Of a stretch of DNA of 64,000 nt, positions 1 to 8,210 are shown in pieces (within the stretch, counting starts at the first letter, position 1; each line of letters opens with the position of its first letter). The DNA lies in the NCBI RefSeq assembly GCF_902833645.1, contig NZ_CADFGE010000018.1:62001-126000 (forward strand), read 5' to 3'. The DNA is from Paraburkholderia fungorum (GTDB lineage Bacteria; Pseudomonadota; Gammaproteobacteria; Burkholderiales; Burkholderiaceae). The notes beneath the pieces are model-generated. The model saw only the letters and a list, made by a program, of their open reading frames with translations, was not told where the DNA came from and ran no database searches. Made by a program: the position numbers and the translations under genes.

Positions 1-180
1 TTCCGGCTTCTTGCGCTCGTCGGTGCGATTGCCGTGACAACGCTTCTTGGCGCGTGCGGCGACAGCTTGCCGTCGGCCGGGTCGACGCCCGCCGCATCGA
101 CGAAGGCGGCATGTGGCAACGCCACGGTCGCCAACGCGCGCATGAGTTGCCCGCCGGGCTTCGTCCCGCCCGCCTCCTGA
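1..180 (+). CDS. Small lipoprotein, 5'-truncated by window edge
   Basis: Frame 1 is open from the first base to a TGA at 178-180. The visible 59 residues begin inside a hydrophobic signal segment ending in a lipobox (LLGAC, Cys about residue 19), followed by a short Ser/Ala/Thr-rich region and a tail with two further Cys. This looks like a very short secreted lipoprotein whose start lies just left of the window. It ends 26 bp before the phospholipase C start and could be cotranscribed with it. Function unknown. An in-frame ATG-less reading of this strand overlaps in another frame but has no signal features. Confidence 0.6.
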   Translation, partial: FRLLALVGAIAVTTLLGACGDSLPSAGSTPAASTKAACGNATVANARMSCPPGFVPPAS

Positions 181-206
181 GCCGCAATTCAAACCAGGTC
201 CATCGC

Positions 207-2321
207 ATGGTCACCAAAACGCGCCGAGATTTTCTGAAGCTGTCCGCCGGACTGGCGGGCGCGACAGCCGCCACTACCCTGTTTCCCGAATCGATTCGCA
301 AAGCGCTCGCAATCGAGCCGGCTTCGGTGACGGGGACGATTCAGGACGTGCAGCACATTGTTGTCTTCATGCAGGAGAACCGCTCGTTCGATCACTATCT
401 CGGTCACCTGAGCGGCGTGCGCGGCTATAACGACCGCTTCCCCGTGACGCTGCCGAATGGCCAGCCGGTGTGGTTCCAGCCGCGTCAGGAGGATCAGACG
501 AAGGTGATCGCGCCGTTCCGCTACGACACGACCAATCCGAACGTCAACGCACAATGTATCGGCGGCCTGCCGCATACGTGGGCCACCACGCACGGTGCGA
601 TCGACAGCGGCCGCGCCGACAAGTGGGCCGTGCAGAAGAGCAACATGACGATGGGCTATCACGTGCGTGAGGACATTCCGTTCCATTACGCGCTCGCGGA
701 TGCCTTCACCGTGTGCGACCACTACTTCTGTTCGATCCCCGGCAACACGCACCCGAACCGCATGTATCTGATGACGGGGATGGTCGACCCGCTCGCCACC
801 GGTGGCGGCCCGCTGCTCGACAACACCGATTTCATCGACAACCAGTTCGACACGATCAAGCTGCAGCCCTTCAACTGGACCACCTATCCCGAGCGGCTCG
901 AGACGGCCGGCATCTCGTGGCAGATCTACCAGCAAGGCACCGGCTTCGACAATTTCAGCGGCAACTACGGCACGAACATGCTGGCGTCGTTCCAGAACTT
1001 CGTGAATGCACCGGCGGGGTCGTCGCTGCAGAATCGCGGTATGAGTACACGCACGTTGACGCAGTTGAAGGCGGACGTGCAGGCCAATGCATTGCCGCAA
1101 GTGTCATGGCTGCTGCCGCCCGCCGCGTATTCGGAACATCCGAAATTCACACCGCTCTACGGCGCGAACTACATCTCGACGATTCTCGATGCACTGACAT
1201 CGAATCCCGATGTGTGGAGCAAGACGGTTCTGTTCATCATGTACGACGAGAACGACGGGTTCTTCGACCACGTGGTGCCGCCGCAAGCACCCACGTTGCC
1301 GGGTTCGGGTATGAGTACCGTCGACATTTCGCTGGAGCGGCATAACGTCGTGACCGCGACGCAAGCCGGTACTTATACCGCCGACAATCTGCCGTACGGT
1401 CTCGGTCCGCGCGTGCCGATGACCGTCGTGTCGCCGTGGTCGAAAGGTGGTTTCGTCTGCTCGCAGGTATTCGATCACACGTCGGTACTGCAATTCATCG
1501 AAAAGCGTTTCGGCGTGATGGAAACCAACATCTCGCCATGGCGCCGTGCGATTTGCGGCGACCTGACCGCAGCGCTCGACTTCTCGAAATCCGACGCTAC
1601 CGTGCCGTCGCTGCCGAGCACGCAAACCTACGTTGCCCAGGCCGATTTGCAATGCGCGCGTGCCACGGCGCAAGCGGCGCCGGCCAGTACCGCGCAGCAA
1701 CTGGTAACCGCGCAGGAGCCCGGCACGCGGCCCGCGCGTGCGTTGCCGTACGAGCTGCATGTGAACGGCCAGGTGCAGTCGCAAGGCTATGCGCTGACGT
1801 TCGCGAACACCGGTAAGCAGGGCGCGCATTTCTGGGTGTACACGGGCGATCCCACCGCGATGCCGCGTCGCTACACCGTCGAAGCCGGCAAGCAATTGAC
1901 CGATACGTGGGCGTTCGACACGAATGGCAATTACATGGTCAACGTCTACGGTCCGAACGGATACTTCCGGCGCTTCGCGGGTTCGTCGAGCGCGGACGCA
2001 GCCGCCAAGCCGGATGTCGTGACCTGTTACGACGTGGCCAACGGCAACGTCTATGTCACGGTGTCAAACGCGGGGACTACGCCGCTCACGGTCACCGCGA
2101 CCGACGTCGCGTATGGTCAGGCGCCGCTCACGGTGACGGTGCCGGCGGGCAAGAGCGTGGAAGCGCATTGGGACCTGTCGTGCAGCAGCCAGTGGTATGA
2201 CTTTCAATTGACTGTTGCTGGCAATCCAGGCTGGTTGAGGCGCATTGCGGGTCACGTCGAAACGGGGCAAATCAGCATCACGGATCCGGCTGCCACCGCG
2301 CCGGTAACGAAGCCGATTTAA
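207..2321 (+). CDS. Tat-exported phosphocholine-type phospholipase C
   Basis: A 704-residue protein, the usual length of the non-haemolytic/haemolytic PLC (PlcN/PlcH) family, which hydrolyses phosphatidylcholine or sphingomyelin outside the cytoplasm. The ATG at 207 is chosen because it starts directly at a twin-arginine signal (TKTRRDFLKLSAG). The phosphoesterase core opens with QHIVVFMQENRSFDHY, a family hallmark carrying the nucleophile region and metal ligands, and has YDENDGFFDHV further on. The last about 150 residues hold two beta-rich C-terminal repeats (DUF756 type), ending in RRIAGHVETG. The longer frame opening at position 54 is rejected because it overlaps the upstream lipoprotein and would bury the Tat signal. 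Probable role is scavenging of phosphorus and choline. Substrate is inferred from the family. Confidence 0.9.
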   Translation: MVTKTRRDFLKLSAGLAGATAATTLFPESIRKALAIEPASVTGTIQDVQHIVVFMQENRSFDHYLGHLSGVRGYNDRFPVTLPNGQPVWFQPRQEDQTKVIAPFRYDTTNPNVNAQCIGGLPHTWATTHGAIDSGRADKWAVQKSNMTMGYHVREDIPFHYALADAFTVCDHYFCSIPGNTHPNRMYLMTGMVDPLATGGGPLLDNTDFIDNQFDTIKLQPFNWTTYPERLETAGISWQIYQQGTGFDNFSGNYGTNMLASFQNFVNAPAGSSLQNRGMSTRTLTQLKADVQANALPQVSWLLPPAAYSEHPKFTPLYGANYISTILDALTSNPDVWSKTVLFIMYDENDGFFDHVVPPQAPTLPGSGMSTVDISLERHNVVTATQAGTYTADNLPYGLGPRVPMTVVSPWSKGGFVCSQVFDHTSVLQFIEKRFGVMETNISPWRRAICGDLTAALDFSKSDATVPSLPSTQTYVAQADLQCARATAQAAPASTAQQLVTAQEPGTRPARALPYELHVNGQVQSQGYALTFANTGKQGAHFWVYTGDPTAMPRRYTVEAGKQLTDTWAFDTNGNYMVNVYGPNGYFRRFAGSSSADAAAKPDVVTCYDVANGNVYVTVSNAGTTPLTVTATDVAYGQAPLTVTVPAGKSVEAHWDLSCSSQWYDFQLTVAGNPGWLRRIAGHVETGQISITDPAATAPVTKPI

Positions 2322-2452
2322 GCCTGTGGATTCGACATTTCTTTCAATGCCATTTCGACTTCTGGGCTAACTGGTAAATCAATTTTACATTTGGCGACAA
2401 CGCGTCGAGTTCGTGAGAGGATGGCATTTCACTTTTTCTCGCGGAGAGCGAA

Positions 2453-2677
2453 ATGGGACTCTTGGACGAAGTAGGCAAGATCGCTGGCGCAGTAGCAGCC
2501 GTTGAAGCAGCGGAAAAAGTCGATCCGGATGCAGGTCTGCTAACGAAAGGTATTGCAGCGGTGGCCGGCTTTGAAGGTGCCGGTGCATTGGAGGGGTTGG
2601 TCGAGAAGAAAGACGGCGAGAAGCAGGACGACGCCGCCAATGCTCAAGCCACCGACGATACGAATCCTCAGACGTGA
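2453..2677 (+). CDS. Small acidic hypothetical protein (74 aa)
   Basis: A 74-residue ORF with a GAGAG-type ribosome binding site just upstream and a strong rho-independent terminator 14 bp after its stop, which argues that it is a real monocistronic gene. The protein begins MGLLDEVGKIAGAVAAVEAA, has a Gly/Ala-rich amphipathic centre and a charged, Asp/Gln-rich tail. No signal peptide and no domain I recognise. The Gly/Ala helical pattern could suit membrane or partner association, but no function should be assigned. Confidence 0.7.
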   Translation: MGLLDEVGKIAGAVAAVEAAEKVDPDAGLLTKGIAAVAGFEGAGALEGLVEKKDGEKQDDAANAQATDDTNPQT

Positions 2678-2690
2678 TGGAATGCGGTGA

Positions 2691-2727
2691 GCGGGCCAGT
2701 CCTTCGCGGGACTGGCCCGTTTTTTTG
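2691..2727 (+). terminator. Rho-independent terminator of the 74-aa gene
   Basis: An 11-bp perfect stem (CGGGCCAGTCC paired with GGACTGGCCCG, loop about 6 nt) followed by seven T residues, 14 bp after the stop codon of the small gene. Separates it from the beta-lactamase gene. Confidence 0.92.
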
Positions 2728-2827
2728 TGTGAATCCAGTACAGCGCATTCCGCCGCCAAGGCACAAACAAGGGTGGAGCCGTTGCATTCCGAAGAAGAAG
2801 TCAAAACTCGAATAAAAGGACGATTCG

Positions 2828-3700
2828 GTGAGTATTTCCGCAACCCGCAGGAGCTTGACGTTCGGATTGCCTCTACTACTCGGTCTCGGCGCGACGGCCG
2901 CACGCGCCGCCAATGAGGTTTCGTTAGCCGATGTCGAGCGCCGCCATGGCGGACGCCTCGGTGTGTTCGCGATCGATACCGGTTCAGGCCGAACCCTGGC
3001 TCATCGCGCCGACGAACGCTTTCTGATGTGCAGCACCTTCAAGGGACTGCTTGCCGCGCAGGTGCTGGCCCGCGTGGATGCCGGCAAGGAAGATCCTGGC
3101 CGCCTTGTGCGGTACACCGAGAAGGACCTTGTCTTTACGTCTCCTGTGACGAAGGCGCACGTCGCTGAAGGTGCGATGCCGGTCGGCGCATTGTGCCAGG
3201 CTATCGTTGAAGTTAGCGACAATACGGCGGCCGTGCTGTTGATGAGAAGCGCCGGCGGTCCCGCCGGTCTGACCCAATTCGTTCGCGGTCTTGGAGATAC
3301 CGTGACGCGTTCCGATCGGTACGAGCCCGAGTCGAACCGGTACAGCGGCGTGCTCGATACCACGACGCCACGATCGATCGCGAACTCGGCGAGCAAGATT
3401 CTTTTGGGCAATGTGCTGAGCCCTCAATCGCGTGCGCAACTTGAAAAGTGGATGATTGCCTGCAAGCCGGGTCTGAACCGGCTCCGCGCGGCGTTGCCAG
3501 CGGACTGGGTAGCGGCTGACCGACCTGGAACGAGCGTGGAAGAACAAACCAACGACTACGCCATCGTGCGCCCACCAGGACGCGCGCCACTTCTGATCGC
3601 AGCCTATTACGATGCTCCCGCGCTTGGCATGCCCGCTCGCGAGGCTGTCCTGCGAGAAGTCGGCGCCGTGTTCGTGAGGTGGACGGCGGCTCGTGCATGA
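2828..3700 (+). CDS. Class A beta-lactamase with altered KTG box
   Basis: A 290-residue serine beta-lactamase. The GTG start follows an AAAGGA site by 7 bp and opens a Tat-like signal peptide (TRRSLTFGLPLLLGLG, cleavage near ARA-A), giving a periplasmic enzyme. Catalytic boxes are visible: S69-T-F-K72, S130-D131-N132, and E166 with N170 in the omega loop (RYEPESN). The fourth box, normally K-T/S-G on strand beta3, reads D-R-P-G (R232, P233, G234), aligned by the flanking PADW and TNDYAI. Arg for Lys is known in some carbenicillinases; Pro in the middle position is unusual and removes the substrate-contacting hydroxyl. The ATG of the broken acyltransferase overlaps its TGA, so the two were translationally coupled. 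Confidence 0.9.
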   Translation: MSISATRRSLTFGLPLLLGLGATAARAANEVSLADVERRHGGRLGVFAIDTGSGRTLAHRADERFLMCSTFKGLLAAQVLARVDAGKEDPGRLVRYTEKDLVFTSPVTKAHVAEGAMPVGALCQAIVEVSDNTAAVLLMRSAGGPAGLTQFVRGLGDTVTRSDRYEPESNRYSGVLDTTTPRSIANSASKILLGNVLSPQSRAQLEKWMIACKPGLNRLRAALPADWVAADRPGTSVEEQTNDYAIVRPPGRAPLLIAAYYDAPALGMPAREAVLREVGAVFVRWTAARA

Positions 3701-4181
3701 TGAGCATTGGCCGGCGCAACGCCCGGATCGACATGATCCGCGGCGTCTCGATTCTGCTTGTCCTGTTCCATCACTTCAACATTGCGTACCGTCTGAACGA
3801 CACGTTTCTGGCACAGGTATTCGGCTGGGATGCGGTGCGGGCGGTCGCCCGAAACGGTAACTACGGAGTGACGATGTTCTTCGTCATCTCGGGTTATCTG
3901 ATTACGTCGAATGCCGGGCGGCTATGCCTGCCGTTGGCGTCGGCCGGGTTCTGCTGGGTTTCGAGTGGTTCGGGCGGCTTAGCTACGAGCTATACCTTTT
4001 CCACCTGATCGTGCTTGGCGCAATGCGAACACTGTGGCCGCCGCGTGTTGTGACTGGCGACGTAAAGCTGCTGCTATTGGCGGGATTTTTTGTGCTGTCG
4101 GCCGCATTGAGCGCGGGCATTGCCAGGCTTTATTCCGAGCCGCTGAACCGCAGGATCAGGGCCTGGCGCACGGCTGCATAA
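3697..4181 (+). pseudogene. Acyltransferase 3 family gene, internally deleted and frameshifted
   Basis: The reading frame from the ATG at 3697 begins like an OafA/YrhL-type membrane acyltransferase: RIDMIRGVSILLVLFHH, then a catalytic-region-like stretch GNYGVTMFFVISGYLI. It then loses similarity near 3915-3940 and stops at 4008. A second frame, readable from about 3924 to 4181, supplies the family's C-terminal end: RLSYELYLFHLIVLGAM, a hydrophobic helix and SEPLNRRIR. Family members are about 350-400 residues, so roughly 200 internal residues (several membrane helices) are missing and the two ends are out of frame. Both the deletion and the frameshift are seen in the sequence. It overlaps the beta-lactamase stop by 4 bp (ATGA). 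The product is very unlikely to be functional. Confidence 0.82.
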
Positions 4182-4252
4182 ATGCTGCTGGCGCCGCCGG
4201 TTCGTCGTCAACGCACACAGAGCCGATCGGCGAGGCGGCCTCTGATCTCGCG

Positions 4253-4948
4253 CTAACGGGATTTGCTCCGCGCACTCTTCTTGGCGGTCGTGGCGCGCGG
4301 CGTGTCTTTCACCGGCAACGCGCTGCCGCCGTTCATCTGCTCCATCCACGAGAGGGCGTCAACGTACGACAGGAACTGCTGGAGATAGCCCGGCGACAGT
4401 TCGCGCATCAACGAGAGCGACCGATGCACGAGGCTGCTCGAATTGAGCGGCCCGGCGTTATCCGGCGCTTTTCTGAGCGACTGCCGCAACTGTTTCTCGG
4501 CGCGGAGCTTCGACCACGTATGCCTGAAGTAGTCGAGCACCTCCAGTTCGGGATAAGCGGGACGCCGGGGCATGGCGTTGGCCGCCGCCGGGCCGTTGCC
4601 GTCCGCCGACCTAGGGTTCGACATGTAGCCGATCAGGCCGGCCAGCGTGTCGAGCGCGGGTTCAGCGGAGGATGCCGCGCCGCCTGGGTGGGCAGCAGTC
4701 TCGGCAGCGTTAGATGCCGTGCGTTCGAGATCCCCGGCATAGGCGGCGATCAATCCGGACAGCCGCTGGTCCAGCAGACGCCGCGCCTCGCCGCAGTGGG
4801 CGGCGGCCCGCCGCTCCAGCGCCTCGATGAAATGAAAGCGGATCGGGTTCAGCCGATCGGCGCCGCACTCACGCCATGCATCGAGCGTAGCCCGGGCGCT
4901 GCCAGTCACATCGCTAGCGCTACCGTCCGCACGAGTCACATTACTCAC
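4253..4948 (-). CDS. DUF2894-family protein
   Basis: A 231-residue cytoplasmic protein and the last gene of the DUF3348-DUF802-OmpA-DUF2894 operon; its start overlaps the end of the OmpA-like gene by 8 bp. The first about 75 residues contain a helical RFHFIEALERRAAAHCGEAR pattern; the middle is a low-complexity Ala/Gly linker; the second half (LEVLDYFRHTWSKLRAEKQL to FLSYVDALSWMEQ) is the conserved helical part; the tail is Lys/Ser/Arg-rich. No signal peptide or membrane segment. Family function is unknown; the gene order suggests it acts with the motor-like pair encoded upstream. Recognition as DUF2894 is from memory of the family and its neighbourhood. Confidence 0.82.
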   Translation of the reverse strand: MSNVTRADGSASDVTGSARATLDAWRECGADRLNPIRFHFIEALERRAAAHCGEARRLLDQRLSGLIAAYAGDLERTASNAAETAAHPGGAASSAEPALDTLAGLIGYMSNPRSADGNGPAAANAMPRRPAYPELEVLDYFRHTWSKLRAEKQLRQSLRKAPDNAGPLNSSSLVHRSLSLMRELSPGYLQQFLSYVDALSWMEQMNGGSALPVKDTPRATTAKKSARSKSR

Positions 4949-5588
4949 GTGGCTTCACCGTTGCGCTCGAGGGCCGCGGAACCGGTGCGATTTCCACGCG
5001 CCGGTTTTTGGCCCGGCCCTGGTCGTCGGCATTTGAACTGACGGGCTGCTGGGAGCCGAACGCGGCTGCAAATACGGCCGAGGAGGGCACGCCCTCGTCG
5101 ATCAGCGCACGGGTCACCGTCAACGCGCGCTGGGCCGACAGTTCCCAGTTGTCGGCAAAGCGGCGGTTGGCCTCGCGCACCTGCCGGTCGTCGGTAAAGC
5201 CGCTCACCATCAGGATCTGGTCATTGGCCCGCAGGTAGGCGGACAAGGGCCCCGCCAGACTCTTCAGCACGTCGCGGCCTTCGGGCTGCAACTGATCGGA
5301 GTTGAGCGCGAACAGCACGTTGCCGTTGATGCCGATGCGGCCGTTGACCAGCGTTACCCGGCCCGCAGCCAGCGGTCCTGCCAGTGCCTGTTCCAGGGTC
5401 TTGCGGCGCTGCGTTTCCATCTGCCGCTGCTTGACCTCCTGCTCCAGCCGGGTCGAGAGTTCCAGTTGCACGCCGATCACGCTCACCAGAATCAGCACGA
5501 AAGCGCCCAGCAGCACCGACATCAGGTCGCCGAAGACAGGCCAGATGGGCGCCGCCGTTTCCACGCCGCCGTCGATTTCCTCGCTCAT
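4941..5588 (-). CDS. MotB/ZorB-like OmpA-domain stator protein
   Basis: A 215-residue inner-membrane protein with one N-terminal transmembrane helix (about residues 15-38), a coiled segment (40-75), and a C-terminal OmpA/MotB peptidoglycan-binding domain (about 85-205) with the typical VSGFTDDRQV, NWELSAQRA and NRRVEI motifs. The helix reads WPVFGDLMSVLLGAFVLI, closely matching the MotB/ZorB pattern in which an Asp (here D21) is the ion-carrying residue. It therefore looks like the plug-and-anchor subunit of an ion-driven rotary unit, paired with the four-helix protein encoded directly upstream (4-bp ATGA overlap). The partner of this motor is unknown. Alternative: a simple envelope anchor, but the conserved membrane Asp argues against this. 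Confidence 0.85.
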   Translation of the reverse strand: MSEEIDGGVETAAPIWPVFGDLMSVLLGAFVLILVSVIGVQLELSTRLEQEVKQRQMETQRRKTLEQALAGPLAAGRVTLVNGRIGINGNVLFALNSDQLQPEGRDVLKSLAGPLSAYLRANDQILMVSGFTDDRQVREANRRFADNWELSAQRALTVTRALIDEGVPSSAVFAAAFGSQQPVSSNADDQGRAKNRRVEIAPVPRPSSATVKPRE

Positions 5589-8200
5589 GCCGTTTCAGCT
5601 CCAACCGGCGCGCGCTTGCCCGCGAGGTGCTGCAGGTCTTCGACGATCTGCTTCTGCGACATCATGCTCAGGTCGATCACTTCTCTCGCCTGCGCCACGT
5701 AATAGGCCAACTGCTCGTCACTGCGCGCGAGGGACTTGTCGAGCGCCGCTTCGATACGTTGCAGATGCTCGATCAGCGTGCTGTTCGATTCGCCGAACAA
5801 CTTCACGGCCGCGCCGAATGCTTCGCCGAGGCTCGCCACTTCGACCGCGCTGCCGGTCACCTGCGCGGCAATCGCGCCCAGCTTGCCGGTTTCGAGTTCG
5901 ACCTTGTCGGTGAAACGCGTACCGACGCGATCCAGCAGATCCGCCGACGTGGTGATCAGCGCGTCGACGGCCGAACGCTGTTCGGTGGACGCGTGGTTCA
6001 CGGCATCGAGCAGGGTTTCCAGCGTGGCCAGCATGCGGCTGCGCTCTTCCAGCATCGCGGTGTCGCGCACCATGCTGTCGGAGAGTTTCTGACGCAATTC
6101 GGCGACGACTTCCGCCGCGGCCTTGGGCGCTTCCGATGCGGCCTGCACGAGTTGGCCGATCTCCGCGATCGTGCTGCTGGCGTGTGCCTGGGTCTGGGCC
6201 GAGATGTCGCGCGCGGTTTGTGCGAGCGTGTCGCAGATCTCCTGCTGGCGGCTCGCAGTGCGCGCGCCGACCTGCTCCCATTCCTGGCTCAACGTCGCGG
6301 CCATGGAACCGAGCGTTTCTGTCCATGCCGCCAGTCGCTGTTGATCGCGCGCGGCGAGTTCCGCCTGCAAATCCGCCGCTGCCTTTGGAGCTTGCGCCGC
6401 GGCTTGCACGAGTCGGTCGATCTCGGCGATCGTGCTGCTGGCGTGTGCCTGGGTCTGGGCCGAGATGTCGCGCGCGGTTTGTGCGAGCGTGTCGCAGATC
6501 TCCTGCTGGCGGCTCGCAGTGCGCGCGCCGACTTGCTCCCATTCCTGGCTCAATGTCGCGGCCATGGAACCGAGCGTCTCGGTCCACGCCGCCAGTCGCT
6601 GTTGATCGCGCGCGGCGAGTTCCGCCTGCAAATCCGCTGCGGCCTTTGGAGCTTGCGCCGCCGCTTGTACGAGTCGGTCGATTTCGGCGATGGTGCTGCT
6701 TGCGTGTGCCTGAGTCTGGGCCGAGATGTCGCGTGCGGTCTGTGCGAGCACGTCGCAGATTTCCTGCTGCCGGCTCGCGCTGCGCGTACCGGCCTGCTCC
6801 CATTCCTCGCTCAAAGACTTCGCCATCGACCCAAGCGTCTCGGTCCAGCTCGCCAGACGCTGCTGGTCTCGCGAGGCCAATTCCGTCTGCAAATCGGTAT
6901 GCGATTGCCCCACCGCGCGCAACAGCGATGCCGAATGCTGCTCGAAGGTCGCTGCGGCCGCCGCCAGCGCTTGCTGATTGCGGTCCGCCAGCTTCTCGCT
7001 GACCTGCTCCTGCCGCGACAGCGCTTCGTTCCATGCCGCCGTCACGCTGCCGGCCGTTGCGTCGAGCCGCGCGGAGATGCCATCCAACAGGCCGGCCGAG
7101 CGCTGCTCGAAGGTCTCGGTGAATCGATTGAGAGACGCGCCCAGATGCTCGGTGAGCGCCGCGCCCGATTGCTGCTGCTTCTCCAGGGCTTTGTTCCAGA
7201 TGTCCGTGACGTTGCTCGCGGTGGTCTCGAACCCGGCCGAGAGTCCGTCCAGTTGCCGTTGCACGGCGTGCGTAACGGTGTCGTGCAGCGCGGCGCTTTC
7301 GCGCGCGAGACCGGCCATCGTGGCCGTCATGACCGGCTGCAACGCCGCGCTGGCGGCGCGGGTGCTTTCGGCGACGCTCTCCTTCAACGACTGCTCCACA
7401 GAGGCGGCAAGGCGCGTATAGGCTGCCTCGGCCTTATCGTGGAAGGTGGCCTGGCTGGCGATCTGCCGCTCGTTCAATGTGTGGCTTTGCTGCTCGATGG
7501 CGGCCATCATCGCCTGCAGACGGTCGACGAGGGTCGGCATCACCTCGGCCTGTTGCTGCAACAGCCTGAAGCTTGCTTCGCGCTGATGGCTCTGCGAGTA
7601 GATGCGCAAAGTCGTTGCGATCTTCACGTCGAGCATTTGCGCCGCCTGAATCCGCTCGCGCCGGCTCAGCGCCGAAAGCAGCCCCAGCATCGCGGAGGTG
7701 GCCACGCCCGCAATCGAGGTGCCGAACGCGAAGCCCAGCCCCTTGACCGGCGCGGCGAGCGAATCGCGGATTGCTTGCAGGTCCGTCGCGCTTTCCAGCG
7801 CGATGCCGGTGCCTCGCAGGGTCGCAACCATGCCGAGGAGCGTGCCGAGCATGCCCAGCAACACGAGCAGGCCAACCAGATAAGGCGTCAGCGCCGGGCC
7901 CGGCATGGCGACGCGCTCACCCTCGACGCGCAGGCGCACCGCATTGCGCAGGCTGGGATGCAGCGGTTCGAGCCAGCTGCCGAGGCTTGGTGGCGGCGCG
8001 GACAGACCCGCGACCGCCTGCGTCAGCGTGGCCGTGGCCTGGCCGTAGCGCCGCAGTTCGAGCGCGCCCGCCAGATAGCAAACGCCGATCAACATCGTGA
8101 CAGCCAGGGCGAGGGCGTTCGAGCCGACGTAGCCGCCACCGATCCAGCACACCGCGGCCAGACCTACCAGAAAAACAACGAGATTGAGATATCTGGACAT
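5585..8200 (-). CDS. DUF802 protein: MotA/ZorA-like membrane unit with long helical tail
   Basis: An 871-residue protein. The ATG at 8200 (MSRYLNLVVFLVGL) is preferred over an upstream in-frame ATG that would overlap the preceding gene. Predicted helices lie at about 5-22, 28-46, 104-125 and 150-178. The second pair reads GMLGTLLGMVATL and GLGFAFGTSIAGVATSAM, the pattern of MotA/ExbB/TolQ/ZorA proton-channel subunits. Residues from about 185 to the end form a very long Ala/Gln/Glu-rich helical tail with no further membrane segment, including three 87-residue tandem repeats at about 420-680. A long cytoplasmic tail on a MotA-like core is the distinguishing feature of ZorA in Zorya defence. Tight coupling to the MotB-like gene supports one complex. 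Function not established for this family. Confidence 0.85.
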   Translation of the reverse strand: MSRYLNLVVFLVGLAAVCWIGGGYVGSNALALAVTMLIGVCYLAGALELRRYGQATATLTQAVAGLSAPPPSLGSWLEPLHPSLRNAVRLRVEGERVAMPGPALTPYLVGLLVLLGMLGTLLGMVATLRGTGIALESATDLQAIRDSLAAPVKGLGFAFGTSIAGVATSAMLGLLSALSRRERIQAAQMLDVKIATTLRIYSQSHQREASFRLLQQQAEVMPTLVDRLQAMMAAIEQQSHTLNERQIASQATFHDKAEAAYTRLAASVEQSLKESVAESTRAASAALQPVMTATMAGLARESAALHDTVTHAVQRQLDGLSAGFETTASNVTDIWNKALEKQQQSGAALTEHLGASLNRFTETFEQRSAGLLDGISARLDATAGSVTAAWNEALSRQEQVSEKLADRNQQALAAAAATFEQHSASLLRAVGQSHTDLQTELASRDQQRLASWTETLGSMAKSLSEEWEQAGTRSASRQQEICDVLAQTARDISAQTQAHASSTIAEIDRLVQAAAQAPKAAADLQAELAARDQQRLAAWTETLGSMAATLSQEWEQVGARTASRQQEICDTLAQTARDISAQTQAHASSTIAEIDRLVQAAAQAPKAAADLQAELAARDQQRLAAWTETLGSMAATLSQEWEQVGARTASRQQEICDTLAQTARDISAQTQAHASSTIAEIGQLVQAASEAPKAAAEVVAELRQKLSDSMVRDTAMLEERSRMLATLETLLDAVNHASTEQRSAVDALITTSADLLDRVGTRFTDKVELETGKLGAIAAQVTGSAVEVASLGEAFGAAVKLFGESNSTLIEHLQRIEAALDKSLARSDEQLAYYVAQAREVIDLSMMSQKQIVEDLQHLAGKRAPVGAETA
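6160..6942 (-). repeat. Three 261-bp in-frame tandem repeats in the DUF802 gene
   Basis: The segment beginning near 6160 recurs at 6421 and again at 6682, a period of exactly 261 bp or 87 codons. The first two units are nearly identical at DNA level (for example GTGCTGCTGGCGTGTGCCTG in all three); the third, nearest the N-terminal side, is more diverged. Each unit encodes a helical segment with EICDxLAQTARDISAQTQ, RDQQRLAxWTETLGSM and LSxEWEQ. Near-identity implies recent duplication or gene conversion. Confidence 0.93.
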
Positions 8201-8210
8201 AGTGTCCCAG

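Noticed and set aside
2674..2916. 80-codon ORF overlapping the terminator and the beta-lactamase start
   Set aside because: It crosses a strong terminator and is out of frame with the beta-lactamase; unsupported.
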